A stretch of 64,000 nt of DNA from Escarpia spicata (GCA_963995525.1 OZ023205.1:67910417-67974416); one strand, 5' to 3'; positions 13,201 to 63,223 are shown, counted from the stretch's first letter. Notes: generated from the letters alone by a model not told the origin. Program-made: numbers and translations.

Positions 13201-16200
13201 CCACACACATGCGTAATTTTAGCCAAGATAGTAAGGATGTCAATTAAAGTTTTTTTTATAGTATTGTTTTATTTAAGTTTATGATTATGAATATTATATG
13301 AAATGGTAACAAATTCTTACACAAAACGTTTTTCTTTTGTTGACATTACCACTGAGGTTAAAGTGGTACTCTCGATTTTATTTGATGATTTGCACTTCAC
13401 TTATATACATTTGTTTTGTTAATACTAATATTAATACACCATGTAACAGTCTTCTATATCAACTCAATTCTCAGGGCCCTGAGCTTAGATGAAATATGTC
13501 CACATGTTCAGTTTTGAAGGTTGCAAATAAAATACATTTCTTATTAGTACAAGTGTGGCCAGGTAATCACATATCATGATGAATTACCAAAATGTCATAG
13601 GATTAAATAGCATGTTTAGGGTGCATAACTACCATGTGTGGTTGTATTTCTATGGCATAATAATTGAGATTAGCTGAGTGCAAACACCTGAAATGTCTAA
13701 AACAACAATGCCATATTAAAATCATTCTTAAGAGATCTTAACAAATTGTTCAACAACTGACATTTTAATTTCACCTTAATTAAGGACTGGTATTTGTCTT
13801 GCCCATTTAAGTTAACTTATCAGTAATTTGTTTATGAGTTAAGTATACACAATTCAATTACACATACTTTTTAATTACAAGCATGTTTAGTCAATTTACC
13901 TTTGTAATTATTCTGGTAGTTTTACCTCAGGTTTACATGTATAATTTGTTTACTTTATGCAAATGTCATTGTCTTAGGTTATGCAATATTTATTTATTTA
14001 TTATATATATATATTATATATATACGTACATTACATTACAATACTAGGGCAGCATCATACTTGTTTTACCTTACAAACAATAGTTACATACATACATTAC
14101 ATTACTAGGGCACCATCATATCTGTTTTACCTTACAAACAATATTTACATACGTACATTACATTACTAGGGCAGCATCATATCTGTTTGCCTTACAAACA
14201 ATATTTCCATACGTACATTACATTACTAGGGCATCATATCTGTTTTGCCTTACAAACAATATTTACATACGTACATTACATTGCTAGGGCAGCATCATAT
14301 CTGCTTTGCCTTACAAACGATATTTACATACGTATATTGCATTACTAGGGCAGCATTATATCTGTTTTGCCTTACAAACGATATTTACATACGTACATTA
14401 CATTGCTAGGGCAGCATCATATCTGCTTTGCCTTGCCTGCCTGAACCTCAGTTGATCCATTGTTCCTCATACTATGACATCGATATGTTTCACAAGTTAG
14501 CACACAAAAATACTGATAATTTTAGTATCCTAAGCTTAAATATTCAATCCATTAATGCTAAATTTGATGAACTTGAACTTTTTGTAGAGCTTCTAAATAC
14601 TAAACAATTTAAATTTAGCATTATATGTTTGCAAGAAACATGGAAGTCACATCATGATAATTTATCTCAATTCAGTTTACACGGATATGATCTAATTGCT
14701 CAGGGGAAACATTGTAGTGTCAAAGGGGGTTTAATAATTTACGTAGATAATAAATATAAATATAAAGTACTTAAGAATATCAACATGTATGAACTTGGGA
14801 GGGGTTATTAATTCAAGTAACTGGAGGCAGCTTATCAAAAACACTTACTATTGGAAACATATACAGACCCCCTAGGTCATTAAATCAAAATATTATAGAT
14901 TTCATAGCTGAATTTTCAACAACAATAGCTACTCTAGAAAGTTGTAATAATCTAATAATTTCAGGCGATTTCAATATAAATCTACTGAAAATAAACGAGA
15001 ACAAAATATATAGTAAATTTTTTGATACTATAATTTCATACAGTCTCTATCCACAAATTACCTTTCCAACTCGCTTTACCAGAACTAACGGAACACTGAT
15101 AGACAACTTTTTCAGTAAATTAAATAAATCAATATTAGATAGCACTGCAGGAATCTTCACAAATACTCTTTCTGATCATCAACCTTACTTCCTAATCATG
15201 AATATCAACGTAAAATCCAAACCTCCAAAATTTGTTCGAGTAAATCTACAAAATAAGGTAGCTATGCATAATGTTAAACTAGAGATAAATTCGGATGCAA
15301 TGTATAACAAACTAAACAAATATCCTACGGCTGACCCCAATTTAAATTATAACAATACACGAAGAAATTATGCATGCTAAGAATAAGCATATGCCTGTTA
15401 AAATCATGAAATGTAATAAATACAAACATAAGCATTCAACCTGGATCACACACGGTCTTCTAAAATCAATCAAATGTCGAGACTCGCTTTATAAGAAATT
15501 TAAAATGTCTAATCCAAATTTACCTATGTACGAAGTCCATCTAACTAACCTAAAAACATATAACTCAATATTAAAGAAAAATATTCGTACAGCCAAACAA
15601 ATGTACTTTGAGTCACGCTTTAACCGATATAAAGATGACATCAGAAATACATGGAAAACCATAAATGAATTTATCTCCAAAAACAATTCCAACAACACTG
15701 TTTTGTTTAAAAGTAAGGGTATAACTATAACAAATAAAACGGTTATTGCAAACCAATTTAACAACTTTTTTACAAGTATAGGTCAGTCGACAGCACAAGA
15801 CATTCATTACAATGGAAATAAGGATTACAATTACTACTTAAATGATAATGTCCATTCCGTTTTCAGTCTATTAAATGTTGATGAAGAAATAGTCAAGAAA
15901 ACCATTGAAAGCCTTCCCAATAAAAACAGTAGTGGCTGTGACGGTATTTCCTGTAAACTTTTTAAAATAATTGAACCCTCCATCATCAAACCATTAACCA
16001 TGGTAATAAATCAAGTAATAAATACTGGTATATTTCCCGCTACACTTAAACTCGCTAAAGTAATTCCTATTTTTAAGAAAGATGACCCATCTGATTTTAA
16101 AAATGATAGACCCATATCTCTTCTTCCAACAATTTCAAAAGTGATAGAGAAAATAATATCTAGTCAACTAACAGCATACATTAATGATTCTGATCTATTT

Positions 16201-19200
16201 GTTAAAAATCAATATGGTTTTAGAAAAAAACATTCTACCAAGTATGCATCACTTGAACTAATAGATAGCATAATTACACAAATTGATAAAAATTATGTTC
16301 CTTTCAGTATTTTTCTTGATCTCTCTAAGGCCTTTGATACAATTGATCACTCGATACTATTAACTAAACTAAGATATTATGGATTACAGGGTCCTACCCT
16401 GAATCTATTTAATAGCTACTTAAGCAATAGAAGACAATACACCAAATTTCAAAATGAAAGTTCTGATATCCTACCTATCACAATTGGTGTACCACAAGGA
16501 TCTATTCTTGGTCCCCTATTATTCATAATATACATTAATGATTTCCCTAAAGCTAGCGAAATGTTTAACTTTATTATGTATGCCGATGATACCACCTTAT
16601 TTAGCACCATCAATTATTTTCAAGGTAACTCCCCAAATAGAAATATAGAATCGGCAATAAACGATGAATTCCTTAAAATAATTGAATGGTTAAACATTAA
16701 TAAATTATCATTAAACAGAAACAAATCCAAATATGATTTTTCACAGGCAAAATAAAGCTGTCAATAACTTTATGTTAAATATAAATGGTACAAACATTGA
16801 AAGAGTAGATTAATTTAATTTTTTGGGACTTTAGATACAAATTTAAATTGGAATAAACACATTGAAAAAGTATCAAACAAGTGTTCCAAAACAATCGGCA
16901 TCTTAAACAGACTAAAATATGTCTTTCCGCTAGAAATTTAAATTATCTTATATAATACGTTATTTTTTATCACATATCAACTATTGTATTATGGTGTGGG
17001 GATACCAAGGTAGTCGAATGTTGAAAATACAAAAGAAAGCTATGAGAATTTTATCTATAAGTAAATATAATTCACTCTGAGCCACTTTTCAAAAAATTGA
17101 ATATCTTAAAAATTGATGACATGTTAAAATTACACGAACTTAAGTTTTATTATAAATATGTACATCATGACCTACCTGCTTACCTATTAAATTGGAAAAT
17201 AATTACAAATGCTTATGTACACAATTACAACACAAGGAAAAAAACAGAGTTACACCCATTCAGAACAAAACATGAATTTGCCAAAAGATGTCTTAGATAC
17301 AGTTTGCCACATGTCATTAACAATACCTCAAAGTTAGTCACAGAGAAGATTGAAACACATAGCTTCAGAAGTTTTGGTAAATATGCAAAAAACAATTTAT
17401 TTGAAAAATACGTAGATACGTGTACAATATTAAACTGCTATACATGCTATCAAAGTCATTAAAACTGTATTATTGCATGTGATATGTATGGATATGTATT
17501 GTGTATATATATATATAAATCAGCATATGGATATTGTATTTGTGCATATACACATACATATCAAGTATATTGAAGTGTACTATTGACAACTAGTATTTGT
17601 TTATTTTAACATACCTTTAATACTCCAATACATGCATATATGTAATCAAGTAATCTTGGTTTCTTTTCTTTTCCTGCACATTTACATTTACATTTGCACT
17701 TCCTTCGGTAAAATTGAATTGAAACAAGTTATTATTGTGGCTCCTATGAGAGCGACTGTTATTGTCTTAATAGGAGTCACACACCCCATCTAATTTGAAA
17801 TTACACTGCATTTGTATATATATGCCTGTTCATGTTACGTTAATTTCATATTATACACATATTGTAATTGGGGTCTAAATAAAACTTTCTTGTTCTTGTT
17901 CTACTAGGGCAGCATCATATCTGTTTTGCCTTACAAACAATATTTACATACGTACATTACATTACTAGGGCAGCATCATGTCTGCCAGAAAACCAGTTTC
18001 CACATACAGTTCTCACACAAACAACTTTTCCTATGTTTTTGCCGCAAAGAACACAAATTGGAGCTGGAATATTTAACAGTATTAGACAGATTCACCTCTG
18101 CATCAGCCATTTTGTAAGCTTGATGGACCTTGTTGCCAGATGATAGGTGAGGTGACGGAGAGGTCAGTTGTAGATTAATGCACTCTCGGTTTACCATTAC
18201 AGGTTCTCGTCCTTCTCGAGTTCGTCCTTCAGTGCTGGTGGCAACACCGCACACATGGGGGGCAACTTCCGGTCCACATCAACGTCAACCAAATTTGTGA
18301 ATGGCAAGAAAATTGTCACACAAAAGTACGTACTTTTCGACAGGATACTGCAGTCCCATTTGTTGGGTCAGCATATCAGATACGCATGACAACTAATAAT
18401 AAATATATCGGCACGAGTTTACCTTATATTTGATCCCAGATTGTGTTATGAGCAAAAGTGATATACCTTTAGGTTAAAGCAATTTTGGTTTATTGTCTTC
18501 GAGTTGAGGTTCTTGAGTATAGGGTGGCAGAGAAGTTTTATTACTGAGCTATTCTGATGAGTTTCAATAATATATTATGCTTATGTGTGATTAATGTTTA
18601 GATCAGCCTTGAAAGGTTCTTTAAAATGTGATTTTCATAGAAATGTCTTAAATTAGATGTCAGTAAACTAGGCCATGGCCCTAGGCTATATTTTGAGATC
18701 TACCGGTAGGTGCAATACTACATATTGCTGACCAATGTTCTTCAGTTTGATCAGCAAATACATAAATGGCTTGTTGGGGGTGGCTGAAAAAAAATGTTGT
18801 CACAGGAAATGTTTGTTCTTAAAACATCTTAAATCTGATTGTCCAAATCCACACAGCCTGTGACAGATTGTGACCCCCTCTTGAATTAGCATTCAAACTA
18901 TAAAGTTAATTTTATGTACTCTTTATTTTCGAACACCACCAAAGATATTTTGTTGTTCCTATGTTCTTGGCCACCAATTATTGTGTTGTTTTATAAACTA
19001 ACTTTTCACCAATGACCTTATAAAGCCGTATTAATAGCAAACGTAGTCAACAAGTGAGACACACCTCGGGATTCATTCATGTTCGTTAATATTCGGACAG
19101 TGTGTGTCCGTGAATTATTTTTTGGTACCTGGGTTTTTGGACAATTGAAAATGTAATTATTTTAAGGGGAATTAGGGAAAGTTGAACATCAAAGAGTATA

Positions 19201-19569
19201 GCAGTTAACTCTGCCCAGTTCGACCGTATTGCCAATAAAGCTTGTTTTGAAACTGGATGTTTTGTTTACCAATTGAACATGCACCCGTGGTCGTACATTC
19301 AAGTTGCGACCATTGTTACGGTCTTACTAAACACAATTTGACGGGCAGTTTACTTTCAACATAGTTAAGTCTTAAGAAAATTTTATTAATTAATAAATGA
19401 AAACCTAGGAGCAAACTACCTTCTTTTAAGTGTTGAATATTTAGTCATTACGGCATATTATTGTTTCAGAGTGATGGAGAACGGTAACGAGACAGTGACA
19501 GTAGAGGAGGATGGCGTCGTCAGGTCAATAACAGTCAACGGTCAGCCCCAGGCCATTCAGTACCGTTGA
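1199..19569 (+). CDS. DNAJB6: DNAJB6/DNAJB2-like class B J-domain co-chaperone, complete, 7 exons
   Basis: Seven exons (1199-1263, 2301-2410, 5352-5525, 8699-8783, 10822-10983, 18203-18325, 19470-19569) join in phase to 819 bases, 272 residues plus TGA. Residues 1-70 are a J domain with the HPD triad at 31-33 (LKWHPDKNP), which in this family stimulates Hsp70 ATPase. A Gly/Phe-rich region follows ([27 protein letters not shown]), then a His-rich stretch at about 145-172, a Ser/Thr-rich block at about 200-225 ([13 protein letters not shown]) and a C-terminal beta segment ([28 protein letters not shown]). Ser/Thr-rich block plus this C-terminus is the DNAJB6/B2 signature; family members suppress aggregation of polyglutamine and amyloid proteins, usually in cytosol and nucleus. 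The start was chosen because MADYYAVL matches the J-domain N-terminus and the ATG has G at -3 and +4. DNAJB2 or DNAJB8 cannot be excluded without a tree. The gene converges on WRN. Confidence 0.93.
1264..2300 (+). other. DNAJB6 intron 1, unique sequence
   Basis: AT-rich, with no repeat or coding signal that I recognise. Confidence 0.6.
2301..2410 (+). CDS. DNAJB6: DNAJB6 exon 2 (HPD motif)
   Basis: Acceptor ctgtgaccag and donor gtaagt. Encodes [20 protein letters not shown] onward to YEVLSD, helices II-III of the J domain with the Hsp70-activating HPD loop. Confidence 0.95.
2441..2775. repeat. 34-bp G-rich minisatellite, about 9 copies
   Basis: The unit contains catggagggggacagatggg and ggaggggtgcttgt. 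Most copies are spaced 34 bases. Runs of four or five G recur every 10-15 bases on the plus (transcribed-sense) strand, so G-quadruplexes are possible. It starts 30 bases after the exon 2 donor. Confidence 0.9.
2867..3006. repeat. 12-bp repeat, gtgtgtatgcag type
   Basis: About 11 copies of gtgtgcatatgcag-like 12-14-base units in DNAJB6 intron 2. Confidence 0.85.
3290..3700. repeat. 12-bp repeat, tgtgcatgcgtc type
   Basis: About 33 diverged 12-base units. The period is a multiple of three, so several frames stay open by chance on both strands. Confidence 0.88.
3829..4412. repeat. 18-bp minisatellite, about 32 copies
   Basis: Unit ctagcatgtgctcacagc, with tacaca and tgcaca variants interspersed. 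A frame open on each strand is a by-product of the 18-base period. Confidence 0.95.
5020..5290. repeat. degenerate C/A-rich repeat
   Basis: Irregular copies of ccagaacacccccatctacc at the end of DNAJB6 intron 2. The sequence from 4413 to 5019 shows nothing I recognise. Confidence 0.6.
5352..5525 (+). CDS. DNAJB6: DNAJB6 exon 3 (end of J domain, start of G/F region)
   Basis: Acceptor gtgtgacag and donor gtgagt. The split codon across the intron gives Lys, so the join reads [20 protein letters not shown]. The rest, including [20 protein letters not shown], is the typical DNAJB6 Gly/Phe region. Human DNAJB6 has a similar sequence at the same place. Confidence 0.93.
5530..5775. repeat. degenerate 30-40-bp repeat
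   Basis: Five or six diverged copies of a unit with gtgaactagact followed by agcaacaaaaat, beginning just after the exon 3 donor. The sequence from 5776 to 6540 is unique. Confidence 0.55.
6545..7354. repeat. 24-bp pyrimidine-rich minisatellite, about 33 copies
   Basis: Unit cttgtacagtctgtcacctc plus ccac or tcac, 24 bases. The period is a multiple of three, so open frames run through on both strands without meaning. Confidence 0.95.
7470..8290. repeat. 70-bp minisatellite, about 11-12 copies
   Basis: A composite unit: aagctgacctctcaccttgt, then acaatatgtagccatgtaca, then ctgtataatctgtcaactct, then cactctgtac. It shares the gtac and ctctcacc words with the neighbouring 24-bp and 22-bp arrays, so all three look related by descent. 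Confidence 0.95.
8280..8655. repeat. 22-bp minisatellites leading into the exon 4 acceptor
   Basis: About 13 copies of aagctgacctctcactctgt ending ac, then three to four copies of gtgtagtctttcacctctca ending ct. The last degenerate copy (cctctcaccctgtacaatct) lies in the pyrimidine tract of the exon 4 acceptor. Confidence 0.93.
8699..8783 (+). CDS. DNAJB6: DNAJB6 exon 4 (G/F region)
   Basis: Acceptor tttctttatag and donor gtgagt. Encodes [20 protein letters not shown] and NSHNGHS. The pyrimidine tract of the acceptor is continuous with the tandem array filling the upstream intron. Confidence 0.92.
8813..9150 (+). mobile_element. tRNA-derived SINE, copy 1
   Basis: The head has a degenerate pol III A box (gtggtgcagtggctagagc) and a B box (gttcgaatcc). 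A body of about 250 bases follows, with the words caaaccttgggcaagttc, tttgtgtacaaatagtc and gtcctgaggactggatactg. The tail is aagaattacctttacttttt. A second copy in reverse lies at 31970-32275. It is not a functional tRNA gene: there is no cloverleaf acceptor end. Confidence 0.88.
9151..10821 (+). other. DNAJB6 intron 4, unique AT-rich sequence
   Basis: No coding or repeat signal apart from a short gcatgcatg run near 10320. Confidence 0.55.
10822..10983 (+). CDS. DNAJB6: DNAJB6 exon 5 (His-rich insert plus G/F motif)
   Basis: Acceptor ctacatttcag and donor gtaaat. The frame set by exon 4 gives an unusually His/Arg/Gln-rich stretch ([25 protein letters not shown]), then [19 protein letters not shown], which returns to the Phe/Gly style of the family. 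Phase and the later motif support the exon; the His-rich part looks lineage-specific. Confidence 0.88.
11228..12210. repeat. 29-bp minisatellite, about 34 copies
   Basis: Unit ccaacttctggcctgttagc plus cctgggaga. Truncated copies (agcccaacttc junctions near 11320 and 11750) and a block of tagtcctggg variants recur about 430-450 bases apart, which indicates a duplicated multi-unit block. Confidence 0.95.
12211..13980 (+). other. DNAJB6 intron 5, unique AT-rich part
   Basis: No coding signal recognised. A degenerate run of gattggggtgattttttaaa lies at 12270-12370. Confidence 0.5.
14030..14440. repeat. 60-61-bp minisatellite, left part (split by LINE)
   Basis: About six to seven copies of a unit with attactagggcagcatcata, tctgttttgccttacaaaca and atatttacatacgtac. 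Further copies of the same unit reappear at 17905-17985, after the LINE. Confidence 0.92.
14441..17904 (+). mobile_element. LINE (non-LTR retrotransposon), nearly full length, disabled
   Basis: The endonuclease part spans about 14500-15200 ([41 protein letters not shown]). The reverse transcriptase part is 15370-16755, with [45 protein letters not shown] and the YADDTTLF catalytic box. A C-terminal domain lies at 17097-17462. Breaks are near 14810, 15360, 16755 and 16800-17090. The 3' end is aataaaactttcttgttctt followed by gttct, a short-repeat tail. The layout is that of Jockey/CR1/RTE-like LINEs; the exact clade is not decided. It lies inside DNAJB6 intron 5 in sense orientation. Confidence 0.92.
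15370..16755 (+). pseudogene. LINE reverse transcriptase open frame
   Basis: 461 residues from the first Met of the open frame. All core RT blocks are present, including YADD. The frame ends early (TAA at 16755), and the downstream C-terminal domain is in other frames, so the ORF2 protein is not intact. Confidence 0.85.
17905..17985. repeat. 60-61-bp minisatellite, right part
   Basis: One full and one partial copy of the same unit as 14030-14440, directly after the LINE tail. Confidence 0.92.
18203..18325 (+). CDS. DNAJB6: DNAJB6 exon 6 (Ser/Thr-rich region)
   Basis: Acceptor ttaccattacag and donor gtacgt. Encodes [20 protein letters not shown] then [20 protein letters not shown]. In DNAJB6 this Ser/Thr block is the part known to bind amyloidogenic clients. 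Confidence 0.93.
18326..19469 (+). other. DNAJB6 intron 6
   Basis: Unique AT-rich sequence; no feature recognised. Confidence 0.55.
19470..19569 (+). CDS. DNAJB6: DNAJB6 exon 7 (C-terminus and stop)
   Basis: Acceptor ttgtttcag. Encodes [20 protein letters not shown] then [12 protein letters not shown] and TGA. It is close in style to the ENGQ...VEVEEDG...SLTING segment of vertebrate DNAJB6. Confidence 0.94.
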
Positions 19570-20384
19570 CCCTCACACTACATATGTCATCCACTATGAT
19601 GTCATCGATGTCAGCGTGATGACGTCAAGATTGTGACATTGATTATTTTGCGATGACACCGTACATGACGCTGTTATAGTTGCAGTGTCATAATAGAAGA
19701 CTTGTTTGATTAACGCCGCAAAAATGTAAATGAACGCAACATAAAAAATAATGTTGATGTTATGTGCGATGTCAGCAACGTGACGTCATTGTACGGCGTA
19801 GAAAGTTATGTCACCGTGTGATATAAACAGTTACGTTGTGTATCACTAGAATTAAATGATGTCATATACGACATCTAAATAATGTGATGTATTAATTATC
19901 CAATAATAATAACAGGGGAGATTGTTGGAGCACTTGGCGTAGTTGTTGCAAGGATCAGATCAGGTTAGTCGTGTGTTGATATTGCCTGTGCTGTTGATAC
20001 AGCAGTTTGGGATAGGTGCCATGTTTTAAACCTATGAAACGGCAACATTGGAACTGCCACTTGACATCATGTTTGTTTCTCGTATGCAAGGAGTAGATAT
20101 CACACCTGTAGATGCAAGATTCTCTGTTTCAATACAAGAACATTCTGTTCTCTACAGACTTATACGAAGTGCGATGGTTCCAGTTTTGCAGTGGAAAATG
20201 CAATATTTATGGATCGTGTTTGATTAAAACAATTTGAGTTAAATATTTGTGTGGAAATTTTTACTATGGCTTATTAAATAATCGCATAAAAGCATCTTTT
20301 TCATCAGGAGACGTCCAACTTTTTCAATCTTGGATATGATCCTTTGGTGGTTGACATGTCGCTTATTTCTAACTAAGAGCTTGA
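19570..20384 (+). other. DNAJB6 3' UTR and flank
   Basis: Directly after the stop. It holds a cluster of gatgtca/gtgatgtc words (19580-19880) but no recognised gene. The transcript end is unknown. Confidence 0.4.
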
Positions 20385-20640
20385 TTTAACAATGGATGGT
20401 CACGCATGACTGATGTCACGCATGACTGATGAGCAGCTAAAAACAATGTCGCCATCAAGTGGGATGTTGTCTTCGTATTGCTAACATCTAATGCTTGGCA
20501 GAGAGAATAACCATAGAAAACTGGATGGTCATGCATGACTGATGTGACGCGTGACCGACCAGCAACTAAAACAATTTCATTAAGTGGCATGTTGCCTTCA
20601 CATTGCTAACATCTAATGCCTGGCAGTGAGAATGTATGTG
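20385..20640. repeat. dispersed repeat, two tandem diverged copies
   Basis: Two copies of about 120 bases, each with atggtcacgcatgactgatg-like, cagcaactaaaa, aagtggcatgttg and attgctaacatctaatgc words. A third copy lies at 27352-27480 in the last part of the WRN gene. Confidence 0.8.
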
Positions 20641-22326
20641 TGGCAGGAGTTCCCAGTGTGATCTCGTCAGCACTTAGACGATCTACAATAAATGTGTTTG
20701 TTCAATTTTTTTTTTAAGCTATCGTGTATCTCGTTGGGTGCAAAAACAGATATTGGCATATTCTGTGAGGTCGCAGCATTGGCTGCATGACGCGGCACAG
20801 GAATTATTAAATATATTGTGCCACATTGTTTGGGGGGTAAACTACCCATCATTCTTAAGAGCAGTCAGACATCTTGTGTTAAACTATCTTGGTTTCTGTT
20901 GTCTTGTGGTTTAATCCGACTGCTAAAATGACTGCTCTATATTGTACGCATCGGGCTCAGTGATCACCTGATATACTCGCAGATGAATATTTTGTATTGC
21001 TGGTGCATGTTGCGCACCCACGAGGTGTTTGAAATTTGTTACATCGATGGCAACGTCGTGTGTTGTGGCTTCATCCTGTGGATGATTTCTAGAATGGATG
21101 CTTAGTTGCGTGATTGTAGTAATACACAATGCGCATATCACTTGTCTCCGTTATGATTAGCACGTGTAGGAGAATTGTTCCCAGAGGTCAGTGTGGCTTG
21201 TAAACAGTTCTGGACAGGCAGATGTATTTAGTGTATTACTGAGACTCGTCTGTTAATATTTGTCTTTATTGCAATGTTAGCATCGTATTGTTAATATTAA
21301 CCTGCAGGTGCACGGTTGCCAACTTTATGATTTGAACCTCGCAGTCAAGTTCTTTGTGTGTATTTATTTATAATATGAACGAGCTGGAGACGTTTCATTG
21401 GACCTAGCCGAGTTTAGGTGGATGGGATAGAATATTTGAGGCAAGATGACTGTTTGCATGTATGTGTGTGTGTCTATTGCAGTTTTTACCTGCTGTACAC
21501 CAGAAAATGTTCGTGAGCGTTTAAAGTCCAAGATTCCTAAAAACTATATACATTTATCATTGCAAAAAATCCGTTCTGTGATATAGCATCATCAGTTTGT
21601 TAGTTTTTGAAGACCAAATCTGTAAAATCAACTTTACAGTGTCTCCTTCCAACTAAGTTAAAACAGCAAACATTTTGAGGTGTACAGTAGTTGTTTCTTT
21701 GTCGCAAGATGTAATAAACACGTTCACAGTCTGGCTCAGTTCTTGTTTATCATAAACCAACATCTAATATTTTCATGTTTTAAAGAAACCAGCAGGGCAA
21801 AGCAGCTGTGTGCCAAGTTGATGGTAGATGATGATGTTTTGTGTGGACACGAAGGACATTAATCATTGACGTTTTGTTAAAATACTAAGGGTCAAGGCTA
21901 TGGAGATGACCTCTATTATTTATAACAATGTGAACAAATAAAGGTTTCAGTTGAAATATGTGTACGTCTGTTGATGGCTGACATTCTTCCTTTAGAACAT
22001 TTACTGTTTTGTTCAACATGCGAGATATTTACTGGTATCTAACAAAGGCACAGGGGATTATCTACAAATGATGTATGCTTAAAATCAATGAAAACCGACC
22101 CGACCCCCTCTTCCCCCATATACACACCCTATACATCAGGTGTGACCCCCCTTATAGCTGTACACATTGCACCTTGTGTATGGGACACGGTAACCTACAC
22201 CCCTGCCTCCTCCCTATGTGCACACAGCATACAGTCACTGTAACCCTGTCCTCAGTTATGTAATTTATAGATGGCCCCTGATATCCATTTTGTACTTTTT
22301 AAGATAAACATTTTCTATTGTATGAT
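20641..22326. other. intergenic sequence between the convergent genes
   Basis: No coding frame of interest and no repeat recognised. Either gene's 3' UTR could extend into it. Confidence 0.4.
20687..20692 (+). promoter_or_regulatory. candidate polyadenylation signal of DNAJB6
   Basis: First AATAAA noticed after the stop codon, about 1.1 kb downstream. Another is at 21937-21942. Neither can be confirmed without transcript ends. Confidence 0.25.
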
Positions 22327-22330
22327 TTAA

Positions 22331-22982
22331 GGGTAGCCACTACCCAAAAACGGCCATACAACCAATATACCATATCTCTGTTAATACTGAACCATAACCA
22401 AATTTGGAGAAAAGTGAATGGTATACGATATGTGAAATGTGGGCTCATTTGCTTGTGCATTACCATGGCAATGATCATTTCAAGTGAGACAGATTTTCAC
22501 ATCCTTGAAAATTATTCTGAGCTAATATCTGTATGTGAGACCATGCAACTGTCAAGAATCATTAGCTAGAATGCTCCTCTGTCAGACAAGGTGGTTTTGG
22601 GCAAGGATATCTGACTTCACTGACTGTTGTTCAGGTTCAAGACGCTTTGGAGAAAGCTCAAACCTAGTCCCATCTTACAATAGTCATTGCAGTCAGATTG
22701 TCTTGCCCAAAACCATCTTATCTGACAGAGGAGCCTTCTGGCTAATGATTCGTTACTATTGCATGATCACAACACAGTTGTTAGCTCAGAATAATTGTCA
22801 AGGATGCAAGCCCCTCTGTCACACTAGAAACACTCATTGTCATGGTACTGCACAAGTAAATGAGGCCACATTCCAAATATATCGTACTATTCATTTAACT
22901 AATTAGTACTCTAAATTTGGCTAAGATATGTTCAGTATTAACAGAGATGTGGCCTGTGGCTGTTTTCGAGTAGTGGCTGCCC
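22331..22982. mobile_element. TTAA-flanked foldback MITE
   Basis: Flanked by TTAA on both sides (22327-22330 and 22983-22986). Ends gggtagccactac and gtagtggctgccc are inverted. The inverted repeat continues through most of the element: catctctgttaatactgaac is on both arms, and tcctctgtcagacaaggtgg on one arm pairs with ccatcttatctgacagagga on the other. TTAA targeting is typical of piggyBac-type transposases. No coding capacity. Confidence 0.85.
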
Positions 22983-23210
22983 TTAAGTGATAGGAAAACG
23001 TAATTTCATCAGTAAATAGTATGGTCAATGACAGGGTGCTCGTCAACCTCAGTGGTTCTTTCAAGGCCCAAATTGAGATGACACCGACATTAATATGATC
23101 TCCGAGTCCCGCGTGAAACATAGTCCCCAATGTTGTGAGCCATATTTCTACTTAATGTGCAGTGCTCAGTCCAGGTCTAAAACTTGGAAGTATGAATGTG
23201 CTAACCACTA

Positions 23211-23288
23211 CAGTACAGTACAGTACAGTACAGTACAGTACAGTACAGTACAGTACAGTACAGTACAGTACAGTACAGTACAGTACAG
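23211..23288. repeat. pentanucleotide microsatellite (cagta)n
   Basis: About 15 uninterrupted copies, just outside the WRN 3' end. Confidence 0.97.
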
Positions 23289-23690
23289 CGATGCAACAGG
23301 TTTGTGATATTTAATTACACATGATTATAGTTTCACATAATGTACTTGTACTATGCTTGTGAGGACAGTCAGAAAACTAATTCCAAAAATACCGTAGTTT
23401 TACTGAACGCCTTCAAAAATACAAATTAATATCCAAGTGAAAAAATCTTGCTTTCAGTGGAATATAGCATGCAAACTAACATTATTTTTAATAAAGTACA
23501 ACATATAATATATACACAAACATACTCTCATGACTGTGTATAACAGATTTGATTGCTTCTTCAAGAAAACTATAATAATGATAATAAAACTACATCCAGT
23601 ATCACCAAACTAATAGCAGTACACATCCATTACGTCTATTCATAGGCAGGCTTCATTATATTGTCACATATCATTAATTCCTTGAAACAA

Positions 23691-62539
<38,849 letters not shown>

Positions 62540-62584
62540 CTACAAGCATCATACACTTTCTCTTCACTGTGCACAGGTGCAAGT

Positions 62585-62585
<1 letters not shown>

Positions 62586-62676
<91 letters not shown>
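62586..62676. repeat. (GT)n microsatellite near WRN acceptor
   Basis: About 45 dinucleotides; on the transcript it is (CA)n, ending about 45 bases before the exon at 62539. Confidence 0.98.
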
Positions 62677-62677
<1 letters not shown>

Positions 62678-62849
62678 ATGTGAACGTGAGCATGCAGAGT
62701 GCGTGCGTGTACATCATCCAGTAATGTAGTATTACACCACACCAGACTTGAGGGGACAATTATTGGTAATATGCAGGCTCGGAGAATTATCATTTTGCAA
62801 ACAAGTGCAGATAATTTTAGTGATATCACATCCACTTAGACTAAACGAA

Positions 62850-63070
62850 ATGAACTTTTTTTATTCCCAATCTGAATAACATATACTGTAATCTAAAAAT
62901 AGTGTTCTGATTTTTAATGAATTGTTTAAACCTCTCCATCACCCTGTTTAAGGACACTTTTGGTCGCGCTTTTCTGTACATTTTCTGCAGTTTGTTGCGA
63001 CACCTAGCGGCTCTGATGACGTCACCGCAGGCAGTGATGTTGAGCACGCCCTTGTCTTTACTATGGTAAA
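62850..63070 (-). repeat. dispersed repeat, copy 2
   Basis: Reverse-oriented relative of 46180-46375 with the same ordered blocks. On the minus strand it ends gggaataaaaaaagttc. An open frame of 68 codons across it is not supported by the other copy. Confidence 0.78.
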
Positions 63071-63223
63071 CAGCAGTGTGACTTGTTGTTTCAGGTTGTA
63101 TAACAATTGTAACAAAGGAATGTATTATTTTTTTAGATCACAGATAATAATCTTTTGATGCTTTTAATTTAATGCGTTCCTTTGTTTGCTATGTGGTGTT
63201 GACTCTGCTGGGAGTAAAAAAAT

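Noticed and set aside
62841..63047. 68-codon Arg/Lys-rich minus-strand frame
   Set aside because: It lies in a dispersed repeat whose other copy (46180-46375) does not keep the frame.
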